From positions 58,975 through 122,974 of the forward strand of contig DATJBS010000022.1 of NCBI GenBank assembly GCA_035515235.1: a DNA stretch of 64,000 nucleotides, read 5' to 3'. The notes under the pieces are model-generated. The model saw nothing but the letters and a program-made list of their open reading frames with translations, did not search any database and was not told where the DNA came from. Both the position numbers and the translations under genes were made by a program. Shown here piece after piece: positions 16,927-24,754 of the stretch. Within the stretch, counting starts at the first letter, position 1, and each line of letters starts with the position of its first letter. This DNA comes from JAMLHH01 sp035515235. Lineage in GTDB: Bacteria > Bacteroidota > Bacteroidia > Chitinophagales > JADIYW01.

Positions 16927-17877
16927 ATGCAAAAATTGATACAATATTTAGAAAATCAACCTAGCCTTCAAAAAGGAATATTTTTTCTGCTTGCCATCCT
17001 ATGTTTGATGCCTTTTGTATCAGCACCTTTAGCACTGGTTTTGGGATTTATAATGGTACAACTCATTGGCAATCCGTATGAAGAAGCTTCACAGAAATTG
17101 GTACATATCTTATTGCAAGTTTCAGTTGTCGGGTTAGGATTTGGCATGAATACGAATAGCGCTTTTGAGGCGGGAAAAGAAGGGTTTATTTTTACAATAT
17201 TCAGTATCGTTTCAGTACTTATATTAGGATTTTTGCTCACAAGATTCTTGAAAATTGAAAAAATCACAGGATATCTAATTTCTGCAGGAACTGCTATCTG
17301 TGGAGGAAGTGCAATCGCTGCCATCTCTCCGATTGTGAAAGCTAAAACCAATCAAATTTCAGTCGCATTAGCAGTAATCTTCTCTTTAAACTCTATTGCT
17401 TTATTAGTCTTCCCGATAATAGGAAAATATTTGGATTTATCACAGCATGAATTTGGTTTGTGGTGTGCGATTGCCATTCACGATACGAGTTCTGTCGTGG
17501 GTGCATCTAGTAAATACGGCTCAGAAGCATTAGAAGTGGCTACCACCGTAAAGTTAGCTAGAGCATTATGGATCATTCCATTATCCTTCTTATCTGCATT
17601 GATCTTCAAAAACAAAGAAAGTAAAATTCAAATTCCATGGTTCATTGCTTTCTTCTTGCTCGCGATGATCATGAATACCTATCTCCCATTTGTACAAAGT
17701 TTTAGTCCGATAATAGTAAGTATATCAAAAGCAGGATTGACACTCACTTTGTTTTTAATAGGTGCAGGTCTTTCATTAAAACTCCTCAAAAATGTTGGTT
17801 TCAAGCCCTTGTTAATGGCTATCATCTTATGGATATTTATTTCAGTTGCTGCTTTGTTAGTGATAATGAATGGGTAA
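16927..17877 (+). CDS. YeiH-family putative sulfate/anion exporter
   Basis: A 316-residue integral membrane protein with about ten hydrophobic segments. It carries the UPF0324/YeiH family signatures VGLGFGMN (about 62-69), ISAGTAICGGSAIAA (about 120-134) and AIHDTSSVVGASSKYG (about 188-203). Members are proposed exporters of sulfate or related anions in the inner membrane; the substrate is not proven for most. The gene follows the truncated LysR regulator and may have lost its control. Length and motifs are complete, so the protein is likely functional. Confidence 0.88.
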   Translation: MQKLIQYLENQPSLQKGIFFLLAILCLMPFVSAPLALVLGFIMVQLIGNPYEEASQKLVHILLQVSVVGLGFGMNTNSAFEAGKEGFIFTIFSIVSVLILGFLLTRFLKIEKITGYLISAGTAICGGSAIAAISPIVKAKTNQISVALAVIFSLNSIALLVFPIIGKYLDLSQHEFGLWCAIAIHDTSSVVGASSKYGSEALEVATTVKLARALWIIPLSFLSALIFKNKESKIQIPWFIAFFLLAMIMNTYLPFVQSFSPIIVSISKAGLTLTLFLIGAGLSLKLLKNVGFKPLLMAIILWIFISVAALLVIMNG

Positions 17878-17971
17878 ATAAAACATTTACAGCTCATCCA
17901 AAACTAAAATACAGCTCAGAAAGTGATGATAATGAGCTAGAAATTGTAACTTTATGAGCCGAATGATATAG

Positions 17972-19012
17972 ATGTTGGATATAAGAGAACAAAAAGTAAT
18001 CGATTTCATAATAAAAACTGGAGAAAGTTCATCAAAAGAAATTTTTGAAGGGACTGATTTATCTGTAAGTATTGCAACACTTAAAAGAATTATTTCTAAG
18101 CTAATAACTGAAAATTATATTTCATCGATAGGAAAAGGAAAAGGAACAAAGTACATAATTTCACCATGTTACGAAGTCATACTTCCAATAGATATTGAGA
18201 AATATTATGAAAAGGAAATTGACGAAAGAGAAATTAAAAAAGTTTTTAATTTTGAAATTATAACAGATGTTCTGGTAAATTTTAGTGTATTTACTGAAAG
18301 TGAATTATCTAAATTGAATCAACTTCAAGAAACTTTCTTAAAAAACATCTCACATTTGTCTGAAAATGAATACCAAAAGGAATTTGAAAGATTAGCAATT
18401 GATTTGAGTTGGAAGTCCTCTCAGATTGAAGGAAACACCTATTCTTTATTAGAAACAGAGAAGCTTCTTAAAGAAAAAGAAACTGCATCTGGAAAAACTA
18501 GAGACGAAGCCACCATGCTTTTAAATCATAAAGATGCACTTGATTTTATTATTGAGCACCCGGATTATCTAGATCCTATGTCTATTTCAAAAATTGAGGA
18601 TATACATTCAATTTTAATGAAAGAACTCAACGTAGATAGAAACTTAAGAAACAAACGGGTAGGTATATCTGGAACCAACTATCGACCTTTAGATAATGAA
18701 TTTACAATTAAAGAAGCATTGCAAAATACTTGTGACCTCATCAACAAAAAAGAAAGTGTATTTGAAAAAGCTTTATTGACACTGGTTTTACTGTCTTATA
18801 CTCAACCCTTTATGGATGGAAATAAAAGAACTGCAAGAATCGTTAGCAATGCGATATTAATTAATGAAAAACATTGTCCGCTTTCATTTAGAACAGTTGA
18901 TTCAATAGAGTACAAAAAAGCCATGCTTTTATTTTATGAACAGAACAATATTTCAAATTTCAAAAAAATATTTATAGATCAATTTGAATTTGCAGTGAAT
19001 ACTTATTTTTAG
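17972..19012 (+). CDS. Fic-domain protein with N-terminal winged helix and altered Fic motif
   Basis: A 346-residue protein. Residues 1-65 look like a winged-helix DNA-binding domain (IREQKVIDFI...SVSIATLKRIISKL). Residues 145-300 are a Fic domain. The inhibitory-helix motif (S/T)xxxE(G/N) is present as S149-S-Q-I-E153-G-N. The active-site motif, canonically HPFxx(G/D)GNGRxxR, reads QPFMDGNKRTAR at 278-289, so the catalytic His is replaced by Gln278. Fic proteins transfer AMP or other phosphate-linked groups to hydroxyl side chains and need that His. This one may be inactive, have another reaction, or act as a regulator. The downstream DNA holds toxin-antitoxin remnants. Confidence 0.87.
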   Translation: MLDIREQKVIDFIIKTGESSSKEIFEGTDLSVSIATLKRIISKLITENYISSIGKGKGTKYIISPCYEVILPIDIEKYYEKEIDEREIKKVFNFEIITDVLVNFSVFTESELSKLNQLQETFLKNISHLSENEYQKEFERLAIDLSWKSSQIEGNTYSLLETEKLLKEKETASGKTRDEATMLLNHKDALDFIIEHPDYLDPMSISKIEDIHSILMKELNVDRNLRNKRVGISGTNYRPLDNEFTIKEALQNTCDLINKKESVFEKALLTLVLLSYTQPFMDGNKRTARIVSNAILINEKHCPLSFRTVDSIEYKKAMLLFYEQNNISNFKKIFIDQFEFAVNTYF

Positions 19013-19047
19013 ATAGAAACGAAGAGTCCTTAGACAAATGAATCAAT

Positions 19048-19200
19048 ATGTATAAAAACTACATTAAAAATGACATCGTGCATTTAAGCGAAGAACAAAT
19101 TCTGATACTAAATATGAGTGAGGAAGATATAAAAAATCATCGCTACCTTTCTCAAGAAGATTTAGATAAAAATGATTTAGAATGGCTAAAAAGCCTATAA
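19048..19200 (+). pseudogene. Truncated antitoxin, duplicate of the one at 21664
   Basis: A 50-codon frame, MYKNYIKNDIVHLSEEQI onward, matches the last about 48 residues of the intact antitoxin at 21664-21906 with only a few substitutions; the first about 30 residues are missing. It overlaps a toxin remnant just as the intact pair overlaps. This is a partial duplicate of that locus, probably non-functional. Confidence 0.75.
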
Positions 19201-19256
19201 TCTGGACTGACGCAGCTATAATGCAAAGGCGAAAAGCAAATAGAAACTATTTATAA
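19182..19256 (+). pseudogene. Truncated RelE/ParE toxin, duplicate of the one at 21888
   Basis: A 24-codon frame, MAKKPIIWTDAAIMQRRKAN then a stop. The start and first about 17 codons match the intact toxin at 21888 (MAKKSIIWTDTAIKQRRQ) almost exactly at the DNA level, and the rest of the toxin is gone. This is the relic of a duplicated toxin-antitoxin locus. Confidence 0.75.
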
Positions 19257-19267
19257 ATCGAAGACCA

Positions 19268-19648
19268 ATGAAAAAGAATCAAATTGTAATAGCGTTAATA
19301 GCTTTTCTAATCATTATTGCTGTATTAACTAATCCCAATCAAGACCGTCATAAAGAAGTTGTTAAAACTAAAATCAACGCAATAATGCAAAAATCATTAT
19401 CTGAAGAACTTTCAGATTTCGATGATGTATGGGGAAATGCTGGCCAAGCTTTAGGAATGATGCTTGGAGGTGTTGTAATCGATGGTATTATAGCGAATGC
19501 AGTAAGTACTGATAATTATCTAATATTTTCCACTACTAAATTTACTTGGGAAGGCAATACAAAAGTGATTGGAATTGGAGCATTTGGCAACGTTTATATT
19601 TCAAGCCAATTAGAAAAAGGTTTCAAAGAAGCGCTTTCGAAAGAATAA
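19268..19648 (+). CDS. Small membrane-anchored hypothetical protein (DUF4359-like)
   Basis: A 126-residue protein with an N-terminal hydrophobic anchor (residues 6-21, VIALIAFLIIIAVLT). It continues with NPNQDRHKEVV and ends with a compact region (STTKFTWEGNTKVIGIGAFGNVYIS). The anchor followed by TNPNQ and the C-terminal GxFGNVY pattern are reminiscent of DUF4359 proteins, but I hold that only loosely. It lies between toxin-antitoxin relics and an OMP-tail relic, so it is part of the accessory stretch. Function unknown. Confidence 0.6.
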   Translation: MKKNQIVIALIAFLIIIAVLTNPNQDRHKEVVKTKINAIMQKSLSEELSDFDDVWGNAGQALGMMLGGVVIDGIIANAVSTDNYLIFSTTKFTWEGNTKVIGIGAFGNVYISSQLEKGFKEALSKE

Positions 19649-19698
19649 AATTATCTCTTAATATTCTTTTTAACGCACAAAATTAAATTCGAGTCTAT

Positions 19699-19743
19699 CT
19701 AAAAAGGATATCCAATAACCATATTCATTACAAAGTACTTCAT
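19699..19743 (-). pseudogene. Possible relic of a TamL/BamA-type barrel C-terminus
   Basis: On the minus strand the frame reads MKYFVMNMVIGYPF then stop. The last residues of TamL at 24755 are KNFVWNIAIGYPF then stop, and the DNA around the stop (TAAAAAGGATATCCAATA) is identical. This suggests a leftover of an outer-membrane barrel gene. The match is short, so chance is possible. The rest of the 19649-19982 gap contains nothing I can name. Confidence 0.35.
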
Positions 19744-19982
19744 GTGCAATAAAATGACTAGGCTATTCTGTATTCCAGATTTTTACAGAAATATTTATTC
19801 CAACTATATTTTAAACTTTAACCATACCAATCAAAAATAGACTATTTTTGAAATGTATGAAAGTGAGTTGGCTTCACTCTAAAACGTAATTTTTGTATAG
19901 GCAGATATGATGCAGCTATTAAAAAATACAGCATAATAAGAAAGTTCATTTTCATTTAATTTTTTCCAAAGACACAATAACG

Positions 19983-21347
19983 ATGCAGGATTACAACGTG
20001 CCACAAAAGACAACAAATATAACTGCAGTAGTAATTTCAATTGTGCTTTTTTGTGCCTTATTGAGCTTCCCTATTTTAGAAAATCAACAGGCTCAACATG
20101 CTTTAGCATTACTAGTATTGGTAGCGATATTATGGATAACAGAAGCAATTCCACTGGCTCTAACGGGACTGCTGATACCGGTTATTGCTGTTTTTACTCA
20201 GCTAGCATCACCTAAAGAAGCTTTTAGCGAATTTGGTCACCCTATAGTATTTCTATTTATGGGTGGTTTTGTGCTTGCAGGTGCATTGTCAAAATATTCA
20301 CTTGACAAACGATTGGCTCAAAAATTAATTGGCTTAGCAAAGGGAAATTTTTATTGGTCTTCTATTTTATTGATGCTTGCAACATCATTAATAGCTTGTT
20401 GGGTTAACAATACATCTTCAGCTGCAATGATGATTCCACTTGGTATAGGAATGTTAGTGCTGTCGAAAAGAAATATGGTTTCTCGCGAATCTAAATTTCT
20501 TATGTTGGGAATAGCATACGCTGCAAACATTGGAGGAATAATCACAATGATAGCTACTCCACCCAATGCCATCGGTGCTGCCATTCTTGGTCTTTCATTT
20601 TCTGAATGGCTCATGTATGGCGTACCTATTTTTTTAATCACTTTCCCGCTCATGGTGGTGGTATTAACTTTATACTTTAGACCTGATAGAAAATTGAACA
20701 TTGGTACTATAGTAGTTCAATATGAGAAAAAGGCTCCAAATAAAACACTTTTAGCGATATTCTTATTCACTGCATCCTTATGGGTATTGGATGGGATAAT
20801 TGCACCACTTCTAAATATAAAAGAAGGCTTTAATTCAATGGTAGCAGTTATGGCAATTTTTTTATTGTTTATAACGAAAGTATTGGATTGGGAGGAAATC
20901 ATTAAAAGCATTCGATGGTCAGTTTTGCTACTTCTTGGAGGAGGCTTAACTTTAGGAATGCTAATTGACCGAAGCGGTCTTGGAATGATAATGGTCAGCA
21001 AAGTTTCAATGCTAGTAAATGTTATTCCATTATTCTTTTTTTTGTGGATTATTGTAGTTTTCAGCATCATTGTTACTGAGTTTATGAGCAATACTGCAAG
21101 TGCAGCTTTAATCCTTCCGCTCCTATTTACCATGTCGAATCAATTAGATATTAATCCCATGATTTTGGTATTTCCTGCAACGATTGCCGCATCATATGGA
21201 TTTATGATGCCAGTAGGAACTCCGCCGAATGCAATGGTATTTGCTACCGGTCTTGTTCCTCAAAAGAGTATGCTAAAAGCTGGATTTTTACTAAACTTGC
21301 TATTTTCTATTATACTCACCTTGTTTTTCTACCTTATTTTTTCTTGA
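19983..21347 (+). CDS. SLC13 (DASS) family sodium-coupled anion symporter
   Basis: A 454-residue inner-membrane transporter with about 11-12 hydrophobic segments. It carries the DASS family features ALLVLVAILWITEAIPLALT near the N-terminus, the first Ser-Asn-Thr-type motif (CWVNNTSSAAMMIPLG, about 140-155) and the second (FMSNTASAALILPL, about 367-380). The signature region ASYGFMMPVGTPPNAMVF follows (about 402-419). These transporters import dicarboxylates, sulfate or phosphate with sodium; the substrate here is open. It lies between two copies of a toxin-antitoxin fragment. Start is ATG at 19983. Confidence 0.92.
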   Translation: MQDYNVPQKTTNITAVVISIVLFCALLSFPILENQQAQHALALLVLVAILWITEAIPLALTGLLIPVIAVFTQLASPKEAFSEFGHPIVFLFMGGFVLAGALSKYSLDKRLAQKLIGLAKGNFYWSSILLMLATSLIACWVNNTSSAAMMIPLGIGMLVLSKRNMVSRESKFLMLGIAYAANIGGIITMIATPPNAIGAAILGLSFSEWLMYGVPIFLITFPLMVVVLTLYFRPDRKLNIGTIVVQYEKKAPNKTLLAIFLFTASLWVLDGIIAPLLNIKEGFNSMVAVMAIFLLFITKVLDWEEIIKSIRWSVLLLLGGGLTLGMLIDRSGLGMIMVSKVSMLVNVIPLFFFLWIIVVFSIIVTEFMSNTASAALILPLLFTMSNQLDINPMILVFPATIAASYGFMMPVGTPPNAMVFATGLVPQKSMLKAGFLLNLLFSIILTLFFYLIFS

Positions 21348-21416
21348 TTAGATAGGAACAATACTGTATTAATGTCATCTAGAAACTCATTTATTTAAAC
21401 AAGTAAACTTAAATCA

Positions 21417-21542
21417 ATGAAGGCTATCTTTCCCCAAATTAAAAACCACATCAACAATTTTGGAAGTCTAGTAGCGAACGAAGACGAAGTACAAGCATCC
21501 ATTTCTGCAGCGGAGCAACTAGGGGAATCTTTGGAACCTTGA
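21417..21542 (+). pseudogene. Short frame, possible truncated Crp/Fnr-like N-terminus
   Basis: A 41-codon ATG frame beginning MKAIFPQIKNHINNFG and ending after EQLGESLEP. The N-terminal style (MKxxFPxIKxHI...F...LxxxE) resembles Bacteroidetes Crp/Fnr-type cyclic-nucleotide-binding regulators, of which only the first about 35 residues would remain. No downstream continuation is recognisable. It may instead be chance or a small protein. The remainder of the 21348-21663 gap shows nothing else. Confidence 0.3.
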
Positions 21543-21663
21543 TTATAATTTGAATGGATCATAAATGGTAGTCCTAATATTGTTTTAAAAGCCTTTGGAA
21601 GTTAATCCTTGCAAATGATTATGAAAACTCTGAAAAATTTACAATATTTATAAAAAGGAATGT

Positions 21664-21906
21664 ATGAAAGCTGTAGATCATCTTAGAAACAATATAATAG
21701 ATAAGTTGCTTACTATTTCAAATAAAGATTACTTGTTTGCGCTGAATCAAATCATTGATAATAACTACGTTGATAATGACATCGTAAATTTAAGTGAAGA
21801 GCAAATTCTTATGCTCAATATGAGTGAGGAAGATATAATAAACCATCGCTACCTTTCTCAAGAAAATTTAGATAAAAATGATTTAGAATGGCTAAAAAGT
21901 CTATAA
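21664..21906 (+). CDS. Type II antitoxin (intact module)
   Basis: An 80-residue acidic protein, MKAVDHLRNNIIDKLL, then a linker (VNLSEEQILMLNMSEEDI) and a C-terminal DLEWLKSL. The N-terminal helix and the S(E/D)EQ linker fit RelE/ParE-associated antitoxins. Its stop overlaps the toxin start by 19 bases, the classic arrangement for translationally coupled toxin-antitoxin pairs. The antitoxin is expected to bind and neutralise the toxin at 21888 and repress the operon. A truncated duplicate is at 19048. Confidence 0.8.
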   Translation: MKAVDHLRNNIIDKLLTISNKDYLFALNQIIDNNYVDNDIVNLSEEQILMLNMSEEDIINHRYLSQENLDKNDLEWLKSL

Positions 21907-22196
21907 TCTGGACTGACACAGCCATAAAGCAAAGACGACAAATTTTAAAGTATTGGACTATTAGAAATAAGTCATCTACATATGCTGAAAAGCTAATCTA
22001 CCTAATACGAAATCGTGTAGAGTTAATTGCTGACAATCCATTAGCCGGAAAAGCTACAAATCATACTGATACTAGAGAATCTGCATTAGGAAATTTTAGT
22101 ATTTATTATAAATTCATAAATGATAGAATTTATATTGTAGCATTTTGGGACAATCGTCAGAATCCAAAGACATTAATAGAAATTTTTAAATCATAA
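21888..22196 (+). CDS. RelE/ParE-family toxin (intact module)
   Basis: A 102-residue basic protein beginning MAKKSIIWTDTAIKQRRQ. The core has RVELIADNPLAGKAT and the C-terminal strand-turn signature FSIYYKFINDRIYIVAFWDNRQNP. The DNRQNP end is the ParE/RelE superfamily hallmark. Family members either cleave mRNA on the ribosome (RelE) or poison gyrase (ParE), and the sequence does not decide which. It overlaps the antitoxin gene by 19 bases. The frame is complete, so this is likely a working module. Confidence 0.82.
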   Translation: MAKKSIIWTDTAIKQRRQILKYWTIRNKSSTYAEKLIYLIRNRVELIADNPLAGKATNHTDTRESALGNFSIYYKFINDRIYIVAFWDNRQNPKTLIEIFKS

Positions 22197-22246
22197 TTTT
22201 TATCAATAAAGTTTACAAATGTTTAATTTGAAGTAAATCATTTAGA

Positions 22247-22483
22247 ATGAGCACCACTGAATTAAATGATATTATTACAGAACATCTTTCTCAGATTGAA
22301 GATGAATCTTTTTTGAATGCCATTAAGACAATTATAGAATCAAAAATTTCTGAAGAAATCTATATATTAAGTGATGATGAGAAAAATCGAATTTCTATAG
22401 CAAGAAAAGATTTAAAAGAACGCAAGACTATATTTCATGAAGATGTACAAAATGAATTAAATCTATGTCTAAATTCAAAATAG
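22247..22483 (+). CDS. Type II antitoxin-like protein (toxin partner internally deleted)
   Basis: A 78-residue acidic helical protein, MSTTELNDIITEHLSQIEDE, with the linker YILSDDEKNRISIARKDL. It is similar in layout to the antitoxins at 6219 and 21664 but not a recent copy. The toxin frame that starts within its last codons (22465) is broken, so the antitoxin stands alone. It is 50 bases downstream of the intact toxin gene, so two modules were adjacent. Confidence 0.7.
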   Translation: MSTTELNDIITEHLSQIEDESFLNAIKTIIESKISEEIYILSDDEKNRISIARKDLKERKTIFHEDVQNELNLCLNSK

Positions 22484-22620
22484 AATGGTCAACAGATGCG
22501 AAGTCTGATTTGTATGAAATTTAAGATCAACTGCTTCTAATAATTATGATTTGGGATTGTCGAAGAAACCCTTTAGATAAAAGAGTTGAGGAGAGAATAA
22601 AATATCAACACAATTTATAA
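22465..22620 (+). pseudogene. ParE-type toxin with internal deletion
   Basis: The start overlaps the antitoxin end, as in intact modules, and encodes MSKFKIEWSTDAKSDLYEI before a stop at 22522. About 25 bases later another frame gives IMIWDCRRNPLDKRVEE up to a stop at 22620, which matches the C-terminal signature of the same toxin family. The middle (about 60 residues) is absent. N-terminal and C-terminal ends without a core point to an internal deletion. From 22621 to 22962 the sequence is very AT-rich and I see nothing else. Confidence 0.68.
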
Positions 22621-22962
22621 ACTCCAACTCCTCTACTAAAAAAAAATCCTATAACAATATTTCATACGTACTTACTTTTACACCAAGACATAAACTAATC
22701 ATTTCAATACTCCACTTCTATTCCAATTGTAAAATATCACTATTAAATTCTTAACAAAGTTTTTTACTATGTGAATAATTATTCGCAAAATGTAGAAGAA
22801 GTAATTGTTTAGAAAAAAAGAAAAGTATACTTTGTATCAAAGTAAGAATATTCGTACTGTATAATGATTTATAATTATAAACGATTATGAATTATAATTT
22901 ATAGAATACATATGCTTATAAATTACATAAAGCTGTGTTGAATAATAACTAAAAAAGAAAAA

Positions 22963-23460
22963 ATGGATTTAAATTGGGTGAGAGAAATTATAGAATCAGA
23001 ATTTATGAATTCAATTTTCACAGGATTAATAGCTTCTATCTTTTTTGCATTAATTATTTTGATTATTCAGCGAATAAGATATCGCTGGTGTCTCAGGTGC
23101 AGGTTTAATAATAGAACCTTCCATACTTATTATAAAAGGTTTTCTGATGAAATTGTCCAAGAAGTTAAATGTACAGTAAAACGTAACATCTTAAAATTTA
23201 AAGGAAAAAACATTTTAGATGGTCGAACTTTTAGCGGTGAAATCATTTTCAATCCTATTAATTTAAAAATTGGTGAAGGATTTCAGGCTTATGATAATTC
23301 TGATGCCTTTAATTTTACAAAAGTTATTATTAAAAGTGATAATAGTCTTTTAGTGGATGCTTCATATGTAGCTATGGAGGATATAAAATCAGGGAAAAAG
23401 AAAGGAAGTAAATATGGGATTTTAAAACCAGAAGCTTTTATCTGGAGAAAGGTAGATTAA
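22963..23460 (+). CDS. Membrane-anchored hypothetical protein
   Basis: A 165-residue protein with one N-terminal membrane segment (about 18-38, FTGLIASIFFALIILIIQRI). It is followed by a basic stretch with a CLRC pair and a soluble domain with beta-rich repeats (RTFSGEIIFNPINLKIGEGF). I do not recognise the family. It lies in a markedly AT-rich stretch with the unknown genes at 23483 and 23653 on the same strand, and may be part of one accessory unit. The N-terminus-out or -in topology is uncertain. Confidence 0.65.
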   Translation: MDLNWVREIIESEFMNSIFTGLIASIFFALIILIIQRIRYRWCLRCRFNNRTFHTYYKRFSDEIVQEVKCTVKRNILKFKGKNILDGRTFSGEIIFNPINLKIGEGFQAYDNSDAFNFTKVIIKSDNSLLVDASYVAMEDIKSGKKKGSKYGILKPEAFIWRKVD

Positions 23461-23482
23461 TAAATAAATTAAAATTACAAAT

Positions 23483-23605
23483 ATGGGCAACAATGAAAAA
23501 ACTTCAAAAAAAGTAGCAAGTATTGCATCTAAACTTTTAAAAGATCCCAAAACTTCAAAATCTATTAAAACAATTACAGTATCTCAATGGATAAGAAATA
23601 ACTAA
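23483..23605 (+). CDS. Small basic protein, 40 residues
   Basis: ATG frame MGNNEKTSKKVASIASKLLK, then DPKTSKSIKTITVSQ and a stop at 23603. The TSxxVASxASKxLxDPxTSKxxK(S/T) pattern is like a family of short Lys/Ser/Ala-rich proteins found in many bacteria, where the repeat is usually followed by SALSQ. Here the SALSQ-like part reads TVSQW and the protein ends quickly. It is probably real or a recently shortened copy; function unknown. Confidence 0.5.
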   Translation: MGNNEKTSKKVASIASKLLKDPKTSKSIKTITVSQWIRNN

Positions 23606-23652
23606 AACTAAGTGATTCTTTACTTAAAATACAAACAATAAATTCAAATACT

Positions 23653-24735
23653 ATGAGAGATCATTTAGACAAAAAACTAGGAATTATTACTGAGATATGG
23701 AATGAGTATATCATGCAATACCGATTCTGTAATTCACAAATAAAGTTCACTCCTGATGTTCAAACAAATTACTTTGGAGATATTATAAAATATTTCTCTG
23801 ATACAAACAATATAATTTACAATAAAAAAAATGCATTAACTATTCATGAGAATATTGAGAATTCAATAAGCTTTTTACAAGCAATATATATTCAACAGGA
23901 TTTTGTAATTGAACTATTACATATATTTAAATGCAATATTGAAAATAATCCATTAAAAAATAATATTAATTATTTTTTAAACAGGGAAATAAGAAATGAG
24001 TTAGTTGGACATCCAATAAGAAAAATTGATCTAAATGGTACAAGACAACTGAAATCATCTACAATATTTAGTAATTCTACTAATTCTGAACAAATATCTT
24101 ATTTAAGATATCATATTGACAATAATTACAGTTTTGAAGAAGTAACTTATTTCAAAAAAGACATAATAAAAAGACATGATTTGTTTATTGAATTCTACTT
24201 TGATTTAATAATCAATAAATTAAAAGATGTTATATCATCATTTAAAATAAAAATTTTAGATTTCGAAATAACTTTACAATATGCGACTTTTAAAAATATC
24301 ATTACAGTAGTATCTCACAGTTTTGAATATATTTTTACGATAAACTTTATTTATAATCCTGAAATTTTATTGAAAATTTATTATTTAAAAAATAAAAACT
24401 TGCGATACAGTAATGCAATAGAAATGTTTAGAAGAGATTTGAAACATTTTATACAATACAGAACTATGAAAATTACTGAATTTATAGAAGGAACTAAAAA
24501 TGATAATTCAAATCAAATAGATAAGAAAATTTCACAGGTTTCTTATCATTATGAATTAGGGAAATTAATAGATAATACTTGTATAAATGATTTTAGATTC
24601 TTTAGCTCTCTGTTAAGAAATAAATGCAAAGACAATCAGATTATTTTAGAAGAGTTAGATAACATGGAAAAAAACTTTAAAAATGAATTAGAATATTATT
24701 GCTCATATTATTTAATCTGCAATGAACTAAACTAG
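23653..24735 (+). CDS. Hypothetical protein with HEPN-like RNxxxxH motif
   Basis: A 360-residue, mostly helical soluble protein of very AT-rich codon use. I do not recognise the full-length family. Residues about 65-125 form two helices followed by REIRNELVGHP, where R114-N115 and H120 fit the RN-x4-H motif of HEPN ribonuclease and nucleotide-modifying domains. The remainder (130-360) has no motif I can name. It follows the 165-residue membrane protein and a 40-residue protein, and converges with tamL after 19 bases. An HEPN assignment would suggest a toxin or defence role, but it rests on one motif. Confidence 0.65.
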   Translation: MRDHLDKKLGIITEIWNEYIMQYRFCNSQIKFTPDVQTNYFGDIIKYFSDTNNIIYNKKNALTIHENIENSISFLQAIYIQQDFVIELLHIFKCNIENNPLKNNINYFLNREIRNELVGHPIRKIDLNGTRQLKSSTIFSNSTNSEQISYLRYHIDNNYSFEEVTYFKKDIIKRHDLFIEFYFDLIINKLKDVISSFKIKILDFEITLQYATFKNIITVVSHSFEYIFTINFIYNPEILLKIYYLKNKNLRYSNAIEMFRRDLKHFIQYRTMKITEFIEGTKNDNSNQIDKKISQVSYHYELGKLIDNTCINDFRFFSSLLRNKCKDNQIILEELDNMEKNFKNELEYYCSYYLICNELN

Positions 24736-24754
24736 TTTTATTCTCAAATCTCCC

